NCBI GenBank assembly: GCA_016190585.1
Contig: JACPQH010000006.1
Coordinates: 1-15,483 of the forward strand
Direction of reading: 5' to 3'
Length of the DNA stretch: 15,483 nt
Source: Chloroflexota bacterium
Lineage (GTDB): Bacteria > Chloroflexota > Dehalococcoidia > Dehalococcoidales > RBG-16-60-22
Below the pieces are notes generated by a model. The model searched no databases. It saw only the letters and a list, made by a program, of their open reading frames with translations, and was not told where the DNA came from. This document shows positions 1 to 7,327 of the stretch, one piece after another. How positions within the stretch are numbered: position 1 is the stretch's first letter; each line of letters begins with the position of its first letter. A program made the translations under genes and the position numbers.

Positions 1-825
1 AAGGTCTACTACCACTGGATGCCGGGGCTGCCCGGCGCCGACCCCGCCCTGGACCTGTCCCTCTCGCGGATGCTGTTCGAGGATGAGCGGTTCCGGCCCG
101 ACGGCCTCAAGATATACCCGACGATGGTCATCGCCGGCACCGAGCTGGAAAGGTGGCACCGGGAAGGGCGCTACCGGCCTTACGGGCGCGACGAGCTGGT
201 GGCGCTGGTGGCCGGCATCAAGGCCGCCGTCCCGAGGTACGCCCGCATCGCCCGCGTCCTGCGGGACATCCCCACGGACTACATCGAGGCCGGCTGCCGC
301 GACTCCCTGCGCGGCCTGGTCAAGGACTACCTGGCCCGGCACGGCCTGGAGTGCCGGTGCGTCCGCTGCCGGGAGTTCGGGCACCGCGCCCGGCTCGGCT
401 ATGATATCGGCGAGCCCCGCCTGGCACGCCTGGACTATGAGGCTTCCGGCGGCAAGGAGATATTCCTCTCTTTCGAAGATGAGCGCGAGACCCTTTTCGG
501 CCTGCTGCGCCTTAGAATACAGCCGTTGGCCGCGCCGGTTCCGGGGGCCGCGGGTAGCGCCGCCCTGGTGCGGGAGCTGCACGTCTTCGGCCCCGAGGTG
601 CCGCTCAGCGAGAAGCGGGTGGGGGCGGCGCAGCACCGGGGGCTGGGCAGGGCGCTGCTCCAGGAAGCCGAGCGCATCGCCGCCGCCGAGTTCGGGCTGG
701 ACGATATCGCGGTGCTGAGCGGCGCCGGCGCCCGGGGGTACTACCGCGAGGCCGGCTACGAGCTGGACGGGCACTACATGGTCAAGCGCCTTCAGCCGGC
801 GCTCCTGGCGGGACGGCCATTCTGA
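1..825 (+). CDS. elp3: Elp3-type tRNA U34 carboxymethylation enzyme, C-terminal part (5' end outside window)
   Basis: This is the C-terminal portion of Elp3, the radical-SAM/acetyltransferase enzyme that makes the cm5 modification on wobble uridine of tRNA. The reading frame is open from base 1, so the ATG at 19 is internal; the radical-SAM cysteine cluster lies upstream of the window. The fragment starts with KVYYHWMPGLPG, a conserved Elp3 block. Next comes a CRCVRCREFGHR stretch with the Zn-binding-type cysteines between the two domains. A GNAT domain follows, with the acetyl-CoA loop seen as QHRGLGRAL near residue 211 of the fragment and YYREAGYELDGHYMVKRL at the end. About 274 residues are visible of a family usually near 500-550. 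It converges on the gene at 1024-1818. Bacterial Elp3 acts alone, without the other Elongator subunits of eukaryotes. Confidence 0.93.
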   Translation, partial: KVYYHWMPGLPGADPALDLSLSRMLFEDERFRPDGLKIYPTMVIAGTELERWHREGRYRPYGRDELVALVAGIKAAVPRYARIARVLRDIPTDYIEAGCRDSLRGLVKDYLARHGLECRCVRCREFGHRARLGYDIGEPRLARLDYEASGGKEIFLSFEDERETLFGLLRLRIQPLAAPVPGAAGSAALVRELHVFGPEVPLSEKRVGAAQHRGLGRALLQEAERIAAAEFGLDDIAVLSGAGARGYYREAGYELDGHYMVKRLQPALLAGRPF

Positions 826-887
826 AGTTACGAAGCACCGAAGAATCCGCCCCGGCGTTCAGGCGAGATGCTACGCGGTTAATCACG

Positions 888-975
888 TCCCTTCTCCCTC
901 CAGGGAGAAGGCCCTCACCTTGGTCCTCTCCCGCGGGGAGAGGAAAAACATCTTGAAATTTCCTGAATTTCCTGA
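888..975. repeat. Intergenic hairpin repeat, copy 1 (two perfect inverted repeats plus a 9-bp tandem repeat)
   Basis: The convergent gap 826-1023 contains two perfect hairpins: CCTTCTCCCT / AGGGAGAAGG (890-899 and 902-911, 2-base centre) and CCTCTCCC / GGGAGAGG (925-932 and 936-943, loop GCG). A tandem duplication of AATTTCCTG follows at 957-965 and 966-974. A degraded copy of the same arrangement lies in the opposite orientation at 13121-13184. No T-run follows either hairpin on either strand, so these are not classical intrinsic terminators. They could still block transcription between the convergent elp3 and MBL-fold genes. Confidence 0.75.
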
Positions 976-1023
976 TTCGTTTATAAGCTCTCCGCGTAAC
1001 TTTTTCGCAAAGCTTTCCCCTCT

Positions 1024-1818
1024 TTAGCCGGCCTCGCCCGCCTCATCCAGCCGGGCAAGGTCGAAGCGCATGCCGTCCCGCGCCGCCATCACCCTGATGC
1101 CGGTGTCCTGCGTCATCTTCTCAGCGACCTCCCAGGGATGGGCGCGCCAGACGTTCATACCGAAGTGCGTCAGGATGGCAGCCTTCGGCTTAATCTCGGA
1201 CACCAGGCGCTTGACGTCCGCGATAGTCAGGTGGTCCACTGCCGGCCGGTCCTCCAGCAGCACCACGTTGATGATAAGCAGGTCGCCGTGGTAGGCGCTG
1301 AGCAGGCCGTCGAAGTAGCGGGTATCGGCGATGTAGGAGAAGGTGTGCCGGCCGGTCTTGAAGACAAAGCCGTAGGTCTCCACGGGATGGACGTGGCGCA
1401 CCGGCGTGGCGAAGGCGACGCCGCCCACCGAGTAGACCTTGCCCCCCTGGAGGAGCTCGATGCCGTCGAGGCACCCCCTCAGGTAGGAATACAGCACCGG
1501 CTCGCTGCTGAGGGCGTCGGGCGGGGCGAAGAACAGGCCGTGTTTCTTGACCCCCCCCTCCGTCATCGCCTCGACCATGACGTTGACGTCGTTCGAGTGG
1601 TCGAGGTGGCGGTGGGACAGCACGATGGCGCTGAGCTTGTCCGCGCGGAGCTTGCGCCTGGTGGACTGGACGATGCAGCCCGGCCCCGGGTCAAGCAGGA
1701 TTTCCGTGCCCCCCAGGTTCAGCCAGATACCCCCGGAAGCCGCGAGCTGGCGCGTCACCATGAAGCGCGCGCCGGCCGTCCCAAGGAAGGTTATCGTATC
1801 GGGGCTTTCCGCCACCAT
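1024..1818 (-). CDS. Metallo-beta-lactamase-fold hydrolase
   Basis: A 264-residue soluble protein of the metallo-beta-lactamase superfamily. The N-terminal strand TITFLGTAG (residues 8-16) and the metal motif SHRHLDHSND supply H69, H71, D73 and H74. Further expected ligands are H142 or H144 in VRHVHP, D165 in YIADTRYF, and H218 in LTHFGMN. Together these would bind two metal ions, usually zinc. The layout resembles the RNase Z / phosphodiesterase-like branch, but there is no exosite typical of a tRNA 3' endonuclease that I can identify, so the substrate is unknown. The gene stands alone: it converges on elp3 and diverges from the alpha-glucan phosphorylase. No Shine-Dalgarno precedes the ATG at 1818, and a promoter-like -10 box ends 8 bases upstream of it, so the mRNA may be leaderless. 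GTG at 1815 is an alternative start. Confidence 0.85.
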   Translation of the reverse strand: MVAESPDTITFLGTAGARFMVTRQLAASGGIWLNLGGTEILLDPGPGCIVQSTRRKLRADKLSAIVLSHRHLDHSNDVNVMVEAMTEGGVKKHGLFFAPPDALSSEPVLYSYLRGCLDGIELLQGGKVYSVGGVAFATPVRHVHPVETYGFVFKTGRHTFSYIADTRYFDGLLSAYHGDLLIINVVLLEDRPAVDHLTIADVKRLVSEIKPKAAILTHFGMNVWRAHPWEVAEKMTQDTGIRVMAARDGMRFDLARLDEAGEAG

Positions 1819-1826
1819 CGTTACTA

Positions 1827-1856
1827 ATCATAGTGGATGGAAGCGCTTTTTGCCAG
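1827..1856 (-). promoter_or_regulatory. Candidate promoter of the MBL-fold gene, possibly leaderless
   Basis: Read on the minus strand, CTGGCA (1856-1851) and TATGAT (1832-1827) are separated by 18 bases. The -10 hexamer ends 8 bases before the ATG, which would place the transcription start at or within about three bases of the start codon. That fits the lack of any Shine-Dalgarno. The -35 match is weak, so this is a candidate only. Confidence 0.35.
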
Positions 1857-1893
1857 CATACGTATTTGCGGAAAGGTACTTAGGCGGGGGTAG

Positions 1894-1923
1894 TTGTGAA
1901 ATTTCCAAAAATAGTGTTATATT
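1894..1923 (+). promoter_or_regulatory. Candidate promoter upstream of alpha-glucan phosphorylase
   Basis: TTGTGA (1894-1899) and TATATT (1918-1923) are spaced by 18 bases in an AT-rich island of the divergent gap 1819-2100. A second weaker pair, TTGTAT (2021-2026) and TAAGAT (2042-2047) with a 15-base spacer, lies closer to the gene. If the first is used, the leader is roughly 170 bases. Confidence 0.4.
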
Positions 1924-2067
1924 GAGTCTGTAAAATTATCAAACCCATTGGCATCAGGTTCGATTTGTGCCTGGATCTCCGGCGCCTCGCTCCCCCGGCG
2001 GTATTACGAAAATACCTATTTTGTATCCTGATGTTTTAGTGTAAGATACTTGGACAACTTTGGTTGA

Positions 2068-2100
2068 GGGAGGTTAAAGGGCGAAGGCCCTGGCTGAGAT
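2068..2100 (+). promoter_or_regulatory. Phosphorylase leader: distant GGGAGG with a hairpin before the start codon
   Basis: The only strong Shine-Dalgarno-like sequence, GGGAGG (2068-2073), is 27 bases from the ATG at 2101. Between them is a perfect small inverted repeat, AGGGC / GCCCT (2078-2082 and 2087-2091, loop GAAG). Folding of this hairpin would bring the site to an effective spacing of about 13 bases. An in-frame TGA at 2095-2097 rules out an upstream start in this frame. Any role in translation control is inference. Confidence 0.3.
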
Positions 2101-3918
2101 ATGTTAAACGGATACGCGCAAGGCAGGTCTCTCCCCGATCTGTACCTCACGCCCGAAAGCTACCCCGGACCCCTGGACGCGCCGAGCATCGCCTATTTTT
2201 CCATGGAGTTCGGGCTTGAGCCGGCGATGCCGACCTACAGCGGCGGGCTGGGCGTGCTGGCCGGGGACACCGTGCGGGCGGCCGCCGACATCGGTATGCC
2301 GATGGTCGGGGTATCCCTGCTGTACCGCAAGGGCTACTTCCGCCAGCACCTCGACGAGCACGGCAACCAGATAGAGAGCGACCCGTCATGGTCGCCGGCC
2401 CAGTTCCTGGAGCTGATGCCGCCCCGCGTGCTGGTGAACGTCGCCGGCCGGCAGGTGCAGGTGCAGGCCTGGCGCTACCTGGTGCGGGGCGACGCCGGCT
2501 ACCAGGTGCCGGTCTACCTGCTGGACACCGCCCTGCCGGAGAACTCGCCCTGGGACCAGGGCATTACCGACTATCTGTACCGCGGCGACGAGCGCTACCG
2601 GTTCTGCCAGGAGGCCATCCTGGGCATCGGCGGCGTGGCCATGCTGCGCAGCCTCGGCCATCACCGCATCCAGGCCTACCACATGAACGAGGGCCATTCG
2701 GCGCTGATAAGCCTGGCGCTGCTCGAAGAGCAGACCTGGGGACGCGGTCTGCGCTCGACCACCGAGAGCGACTGCGAGGCCGTGCGCAAGCGCTGTATCT
2801 TCACCACCCACACCCCGGTGCTGGCCGGGCATGACGTCTTTCCGGGGTGGCTCGTCCGCGATGTCCTCGGTGCGGAGCGGGCCGAAGCCCTGGACCGGAC
2901 CAGCTATGGCCGTGACGGCGTTCTGGACATGACGCGCCTGGCGCTGAACTTCTCCCGCTACGTTAACGGCGTCTCGATGAGCCACGAGAAGGTGTGCCAC
3001 GATATCTATGCCAATCACCCGATTGACGCCGTGACCAACGGCGTCCATGCCGCCACCTGGACCTCGCCGCCGTTCCAGTCGCTGTTCAACGAATACATCC
3101 CGGAGTGGCGCCGCGACAACCTGTACCTGCGTTACGCTATCAGCATCCCGCTGGAGGAGATCTGGCGGACGCACAGCATCGCCAAGCAGGCCTTGCTGAA
3201 GCAGGTCGAGGCCAGGACGGGCCTCGACCTTGATCCGTCCATCCTGACCATCGGCTTCGGCCGCCGCGCCACCCCGTACAAGCGCACTGACCTCTTCTTT
3301 CACGATATGGAGCGGCTGCTCCGCATCGCGCGGGAGGCGGGGAAGGTCCAGGTCATCTGCGGGGGCAAAGCCCACCCCAGGGACGAGTCCGGCAAACACC
3401 TGATCCGGCGCATCGTCGGGGCGGGGCGGCAGTTGCAGGACGCCGTCCCCGTCGTCTACCTGGAAGAGTACGACATGGCCCTCGCCAAGTACCTCTGCTC
3501 CGGGGTAGACCTGTGGCTGAACACGCCGCAGAAGCCGCAGGAGGCCTCCGGCACCAGCGGTATGAAGGCCGCCCTCAACGGCGTGCCCAGCTTCAGCACG
3601 CTTGACGGCTGGTGGGTCGAGGGACATATAGAGGGCGTTACCGGCTGGTCGATTGGCAGCGGCAGCGAGTCCGAGGCGTACGAAGCCGAGGTCGGCTCGC
3701 TCTACGACAAGCTGGAGAACGTCATCATTCCCATGTATTACCGCCAGCCGGAGGCTTACGCCCGGATGATGCGCTCGGCTATAGCCCTGAACGGCTCCTT
3801 CTTCAACACCCAGCGCATGCTGCTCCAGTACCTGCAGAACGCCTATCTCCGGGCCGGCCGCAATGGCGGCAACGGCAGAGTCACGGAGAAAACGGTGCTG
3901 GAGAGACTGCTTAAGTAG
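2101..3918 (+). CDS. glgP: Alpha-glucan phosphorylase, short form (GT35)
   Basis: This 605-residue enzyme should release glucose-1-phosphate from alpha-1,4-glucan ends such as glycogen, using pyridoxal phosphate in the cytoplasm. The N-terminal region carries IAYFSMEFGLEPAMPTYSGGLGVLAGD (about residues 30-56), the hallmark of the short alpha-glucan phosphorylases. FTTHTPVLAGHDVF (from about residue 238) and VTNGVHAATW are further family blocks. The C-terminal block EASGTSGMKAALNG contains the expected PLP-binding lysine, K489. It is clearly shorter than the 800-residue E. coli GlgP/MalP type and fits the shorter branch found in many bacteria and archaea. It is a single-gene unit with no other glycogen genes adjacent; the GH57 enzyme at 14025-15320 is a possible functional partner. 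Confidence 0.92.
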   Translation: MLNGYAQGRSLPDLYLTPESYPGPLDAPSIAYFSMEFGLEPAMPTYSGGLGVLAGDTVRAAADIGMPMVGVSLLYRKGYFRQHLDEHGNQIESDPSWSPAQFLELMPPRVLVNVAGRQVQVQAWRYLVRGDAGYQVPVYLLDTALPENSPWDQGITDYLYRGDERYRFCQEAILGIGGVAMLRSLGHHRIQAYHMNEGHSALISLALLEEQTWGRGLRSTTESDCEAVRKRCIFTTHTPVLAGHDVFPGWLVRDVLGAERAEALDRTSYGRDGVLDMTRLALNFSRYVNGVSMSHEKVCHDIYANHPIDAVTNGVHAATWTSPPFQSLFNEYIPEWRRDNLYLRYAISIPLEEIWRTHSIAKQALLKQVEARTGLDLDPSILTIGFGRRATPYKRTDLFFHDMERLLRIAREAGKVQVICGGKAHPRDESGKHLIRRIVGAGRQLQDAVPVVYLEEYDMALAKYLCSGVDLWLNTPQKPQEASGTSGMKAALNGVPSFSTLDGWWVEGHIEGVTGWSIGSGSESEAYEAEVGSLYDKLENVIIPMYYRQPEAYARMMRSAIALNGSFFNTQRMLLQYLQNAYLRAGRNGGNGRVTEKTVLERLLK

Positions 3919-3945
3919 AGGGCCCGCCTCAGCCTGACCTCTTTT
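3917..3945 (+). terminator. Weak terminator-like inverted repeat after glgP
   Basis: AGAGG (3917-3921) and CCTCT (3938-3942) can pair, and the 3' arm runs into a TTTT stretch (3942-3945). The stem is short and the loop long (16 bases), so this is at best a weak intrinsic terminator. No better candidate is visible downstream of the gene. Confidence 0.25.
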
Positions 3946-4077
3946 CCAGGAGCGGAATGTCCCCGCCGGGCCGCATACGACCCCGCCCGGGGTAATAGCT
4001 GACGCCAGCGCCGGCAGCGCACCATCCTCCGTCCGCTCTAACGCAATCCTGTTTGTGACGGCCTGAGCAACCCTTTA

Positions 4078-4099
4078 TCCCCGCTCCATGATTGGGAGT
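4078..4099 (+). repeat. Dispersed intergenic repeat, copy A
   Basis: TCCCCGCTCCATGATTGGGA and the following base pairs recur with one substitution and one extra C at 15457-15479, in the same orientation and also intergenic. The unit contains CTCC...GGAG, able to form a small hairpin. The upstream bases (CCCTTTATCC here, CCCTGAATCC there) are also similar, so the shared element is nearly 30 bases. Confidence 0.6.
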
Positions 4100-4192
4100 T
4101 TTCCGTCCAATACGGCAACGATGTCTCAGGACGGAGAGTGGTAGGGGTGAGGACAGCACCCGGGATTGGATATCAGGCTCCGTTTCGCGCGC

Positions 4193-4221
4193 TTGACGTA
4201 TATCCCCGCATTGTTTAGTAT
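4193..4221 (+). promoter_or_regulatory. Sigma70-type promoter of the crotonase/molybdoenzyme operon
   Basis: TTGACG (4193-4198) and TAGTAT (4216-4221) are separated by exactly 17 bases, which is close to the bacterial consensus. Transcription would start near 4228, leaving a leader of about 40 bases that contains GGAGG (4257-4261) five bases before the ATG at 4267. This is among the best-matching promoters in the window and would drive the run of genes to 8851. Confidence 0.65.
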
Positions 4222-4266
4222 GGTAACATCAGTCCACGCCTGAAAGAGAAAAAGCTGGAGGATAAG

Positions 4267-5085
4267 ATGCCTGATAAGCCGCTGCTCTACGAACTCAAGG
4301 AAGGCAATGTCGCCGTGGTCACCCTGAACCGGCCCCACCGCCTGAACGCGCTTTCGAGCGACCTCGTCGAGGAGTTCATGAAGGTGCTCGACGACGCGGA
4401 GCGGAACGACGATGTCCGCGCCCTCGTCCTGACCGGCTCGCCCCGCCCCGACGGCCGCCCCTGCTTCAGCGCCGGCAAGGACCTGAAGGAGATGAACGAG
4501 GAAGGCGAGGCGCTGACCGATGAGGACATCCTGCGAACGATGTGGCTGATGGCGGAGGACTTTGACAAGCGGCAGCCGCTTATCTACCGCTATTACACCC
4601 TTACCAAGCCGACCATCGCGGCCATCGACGGCATATGCACCGCGGGCGGCCTGGAGCTGGCGCTGTGCTCCGACCTGCGCGTCGCCTCAACCACGGCGCG
4701 CATCTCCGACCTCCATATGAAAAACCTGGGGATGCTCGGCGGCAGCGGCCTGCAGACCTTCCTGCCCCGCGCCGTCGGCCTGATGCGAGCCAAGGAGATC
4801 GCCTGGCTCAACGAAGAGATGAACGGCGAGGAAGCCCTGCGCATCGGCTTCGTCTGCCGCGTTTTCCCCCCGGAGCAGCTCCTGGAGGGCGTGCTGGGTA
4901 TGGCCCGGAAGCTGGCCAGCCACCCGCCGCTGGCCATGAAGTTCTCCAAGATGACGATGAACGCCGCCCTGAACCAGGGCACCTACGATTCCTTGCGCTT
5001 CTCGGGCCTCTCCGACGTCATCCTGCGGTATTTCCACGCTAACGACTTCGCCGGCGCGCTGGAGGCCTTCAGCCAGCGCAAATAA
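4267..5085 (+). CDS. Enoyl-CoA hydratase/isomerase (crotonase) family protein
   Basis: A 272-residue crotonase-fold enzyme, expected to act on an acyl-CoA thioester in the cytoplasm. The first oxyanion-hole block is CFSAGKDLKEMN, and the second is DGICTAGGLELAL at residues 121-133. E130 falls at the first catalytic glutamate of enoyl-CoA hydratase (Glu144 of the rat enzyme). By eye, the second catalytic glutamate position (Glu164) is occupied by M151 in DLHMKNLG, so simple syn-hydration of a 2-enoyl-CoA is doubtful. Isomerase, thioester hydrolase, ring-opening hydrolase or decarboxylase activity are alternatives. The start is well supported by GGAGG at 4257-4261. It is the first gene of a run that continues 45 bases later with a molybdoenzyme. 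Confidence 0.88.
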   Translation: MPDKPLLYELKEGNVAVVTLNRPHRLNALSSDLVEEFMKVLDDAERNDDVRALVLTGSPRPDGRPCFSAGKDLKEMNEEGEALTDEDILRTMWLMAEDFDKRQPLIYRYYTLTKPTIAAIDGICTAGGLELALCSDLRVASTTARISDLHMKNLGMLGGSGLQTFLPRAVGLMRAKEIAWLNEEMNGEEALRIGFVCRVFPPEQLLEGVLGMARKLASHPPLAMKFSKMTMNAALNQGTYDSLRFSGLSDVILRYFHANDFAGALEAFSQRK

Positions 5086-5130
5086 CCCGGCCGCCCGGTA
5101 GTGCCAAGTACGCCCCGTTTGAGGACGATG

Positions 5131-7308
5131 ATGAGCGAAGAGAAGATAGTCAAAACGGTTTGCAGCCACGACTGCGGCGGGCGCTGCCAGCTAAAGGTAC
5201 ACGTCAGGGATGGCAAGATCATCCGCATCGAGACCGATAGCAGCGACGAGCCCCAGCTCCGGGCCTGCCTCAGAGGACGCGCTTCGCGGCAGCTCATCTA
5301 CGCCCCCGACCGCCTGAAGTACCCCATGAAGCGGGTGGGCGAGCGGGGCGAGGGGAAGTTCGAGCGGATCTCCTGGGACGAAGCCCTTGACACCGTCGCC
5401 CGGGAGCTTATCCGGGTCAAGGACGCCTACGGCAACGCCAGCATCCTGCTCCTCGGGGGCAAGGGCACCGGCAACCAGGGCGCCCTGCACCAGCGGGCGG
5501 CGGAGCTGATGCTCGACCGCTTCGGCGGCTATACCCAGCCGTGGGGCGACGCCGGTTTCGAAGGCGTCCTGTTCGGCACGCTGGCCACCTGGGGCACCCT
5601 CACCACCGGCAACGCCCGGGAAGACCTGCTCAACTCCAAGCTCATCATCATGTGGTGCTGGAACCCGGCGGTCACCATCTGGGACGCCGGCACCAACCTC
5701 ATCCTCTCCCGGGCGCGGGACCGGGGCATCAAGATCGTCTCCGTCGACCCCCGGCTCACCGAGTCCACCGCCGCGGTCGCCAGCCAGTGGGTGCCCATCA
5801 GGCCGACCACCGACAGCGCTATGCTCATCGCCATGGCCTATGTCATCATCAGCCGCGGCCTGCAGGACCAGGCTTTCCTGGACAAGTACGTTATCGGCTT
5901 TGACCGGTACCGTGATTACGTTTTAGGCAAAGAGGACGGCCAGGCGCGGACGCCCGAGTGGGCGGCGCCGATTACCGGCGTGCCGGCGGCCACCATCGAG
6001 CAACTGGCCATCGAGTACGCCACGGCCAAACCGGCCGCCCTGATACCCGGCTGGGTGCTGGGGCGGGGCGCGCTGGGTGAGCAGGCCGTCCGCGCCTCGG
6101 ATGCCCTGGCTATCATCACCGGCAATGTGGGCAAGGAGGGCGGCTACGCCGGCGGCTTCCAGCGCTACCATTCGCTGGACATGCACCGCCCCCGCGGCGC
6201 GCGCAACCCGGTCGAGGAAAACACGCCGCCGCGCCCCAACAGCCTCTACAAGCTGCGCGGCACCAACCCCACCAACGCCCGCATCCACAGCACCAAGATA
6301 TACGACGCCATCCTCAAAGGCAAGGCGGGCGGCTACCCGTGCGACCCGAAGATGGCCTACATCGAGTCCGGCAACTACCTTAACTCGCACCCCAACACCC
6401 CCAAGGGCGTCGCTGCCTTCAAGAAGCTCGAGTTTATCGTCATCCACGAGCAACGCATGACCTCCACCGCCCGGTTCGCCGATATCCTCCTGCCCGTGAG
6501 CAGCTTCCTGGAGAGAGAGGACGTCATGTCGCCCTGGCTGGGCGCGCCCTACTACGTCTATATGAATAAGGTCGTGGAAACCCTGTACGACTGCTGGAGT
6601 GACCGCGAGATATGCGCCGAGCTTTCCCGGCGGCTGGGCATCGACGACTACTACGGCGGCAAGACCGACGAGGAGTGGCTCCGGGAGATAGTCAAGAAGT
6701 CCGGCCAGATACCTGATTTCGACAAGCTCCGGGAGCAGGGCGTCGTCAAGCTCCGGCCGGCCAAACCCTTCGTGGCCTTCCGGGAGCAGGTCGAGGACCC
6801 GGTGAAGCACCCCTTCCCCACACTTTCCGGCAAGATCGAGCTGTACTCCCAGCACCTGGCGGAGATGAACAACCCGCGCCTGCCGCCCATCCCCAAGTAC
6901 ATCCCGGGGGTGGAGGGGCCGGAAGACCCTATCGCCAAGAAATACCCCCTCCAGCTCACCAGCAACCACCCCAAGACGTCGGTCCACGGCATGCAGGAAA
7001 GGACCGGCTGGCTGGATGAGGTCGAGCCCCGGCGGGTCTGGATAAACACCGAGGACGCCCGCCGGCGCGGCATCGCCGACGGGGATGACGTCCTGATATT
7101 CAACGACCGCGGCAAGGTGCGCATCAAGGCCCGGGTTACCGAGCGGATTATGCCCGGCGTCCTCAATATCGGCGAGGGCGGCTGGTTTGATTTCGACGCG
7201 GACGGCGTCGACCGCGGCGGCTGCGCCAACGTGCTCATCATTGACGAGCACACCCCCGGCGGCGGCTGGTCGGCCTTCGCGCCGCTGGTCGAGGCCAAGA
7301 AAGCCTGA
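5131..7308 (+). CDS. Solo, cytoplasmic DmsA-like molybdopterin oxidoreductase
   Basis: A 725-residue catalytic subunit of the DMSO-reductase superfamily (Mo/W-bisPGD). The N-terminal Fe-S motif is C11-x3-C15-x3-C19-x26-C46 (CSHDCGGRC ... ACLRGR), followed by DRLKYPMKRVGERGEGKFER, almost identical to E. coli DmsA as I remember it. The C-terminal cofactor domain also matches DmsA (FNDRGKVRIKARVTERIMPG, GEGGWFDFDADGVDRGGC). Three points are odd. There is no twin-arginine signal, so it should stay in the cytoplasm. No DmsB-like ferredoxin subunit or membrane anchor is adjacent. The block corresponding to DmsA YGDYS, which carries the molybdenum-ligating serine, reads WGDAGFE (residues 138-144), with no Ser or Cys at the ligand position. 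I prefer ATG 5131 (GAGG at 5121-5124) over the upstream GTG 5101. The reaction is unknown. Confidence 0.88.
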   Translation: MSEEKIVKTVCSHDCGGRCQLKVHVRDGKIIRIETDSSDEPQLRACLRGRASRQLIYAPDRLKYPMKRVGERGEGKFERISWDEALDTVARELIRVKDAYGNASILLLGGKGTGNQGALHQRAAELMLDRFGGYTQPWGDAGFEGVLFGTLATWGTLTTGNAREDLLNSKLIIMWCWNPAVTIWDAGTNLILSRARDRGIKIVSVDPRLTESTAAVASQWVPIRPTTDSAMLIAMAYVIISRGLQDQAFLDKYVIGFDRYRDYVLGKEDGQARTPEWAAPITGVPAATIEQLAIEYATAKPAALIPGWVLGRGALGEQAVRASDALAIITGNVGKEGGYAGGFQRYHSLDMHRPRGARNPVEENTPPRPNSLYKLRGTNPTNARIHSTKIYDAILKGKAGGYPCDPKMAYIESGNYLNSHPNTPKGVAAFKKLEFIVIHEQRMTSTARFADILLPVSSFLEREDVMSPWLGAPYYVYMNKVVETLYDCWSDREICAELSRRLGIDDYYGGKTDEEWLREIVKKSGQIPDFDKLREQGVVKLRPAKPFVAFREQVEDPVKHPFPTLSGKIELYSQHLAEMNNPRLPPIPKYIPGVEGPEDPIAKKYPLQLTSNHPKTSVHGMQERTGWLDEVEPRRVWINTEDARRRGIADGDDVLIFNDRGKVRIKARVTERIMPGVLNIGEGGWFDFDADGVDRGGCANVLIIDEHTPGGGWSAFAPLVEAKKA

Positions 7309-7327
7309 GGCATTTGGAGGGAATCGC

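Larger units (their letters stand above)
3919..4266. other. Non-coding gap between glgP and the crotonase gene
   Basis: I see no convincing gene in these 348 bases. They hold the weak terminator-like element directly after glgP, a GC-rich small palindrome CCCCGCCCGGGG (3981-3992), one copy of a dispersed repeat (4078-4099) followed by CCAAT at 4107-4111 that can pair with ATTGG at 4091-4095, and the promoter and ribosome-binding site of the downstream operon. Confidence 0.6.

Noticed and set aside
890..943. Hairpins as classical Rho-independent terminators
   Set aside because: Stable stems, but no T-run follows on either strand, and a related copy lies elsewhere in non-coding DNA, so they are better described as repeats.
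2386..3627. A 413-codon open frame on the minus strand
   Set aside because: Antisense to the well-supported alpha-glucan phosphorylase, and no domain recognisable.
5101..5130. GTG 5101 as start of the molybdoenzyme
   Set aside because: The extra ten residues match nothing and ATG 5131 has GAGG at a proper distance.
7187..7327. Upstream extension of the amidohydrolase
   Set aside because: This part overlaps the molybdoenzyme C-terminus in another frame; ATG 7328 has a strong GGAGGG site and begins the natural N-terminus.
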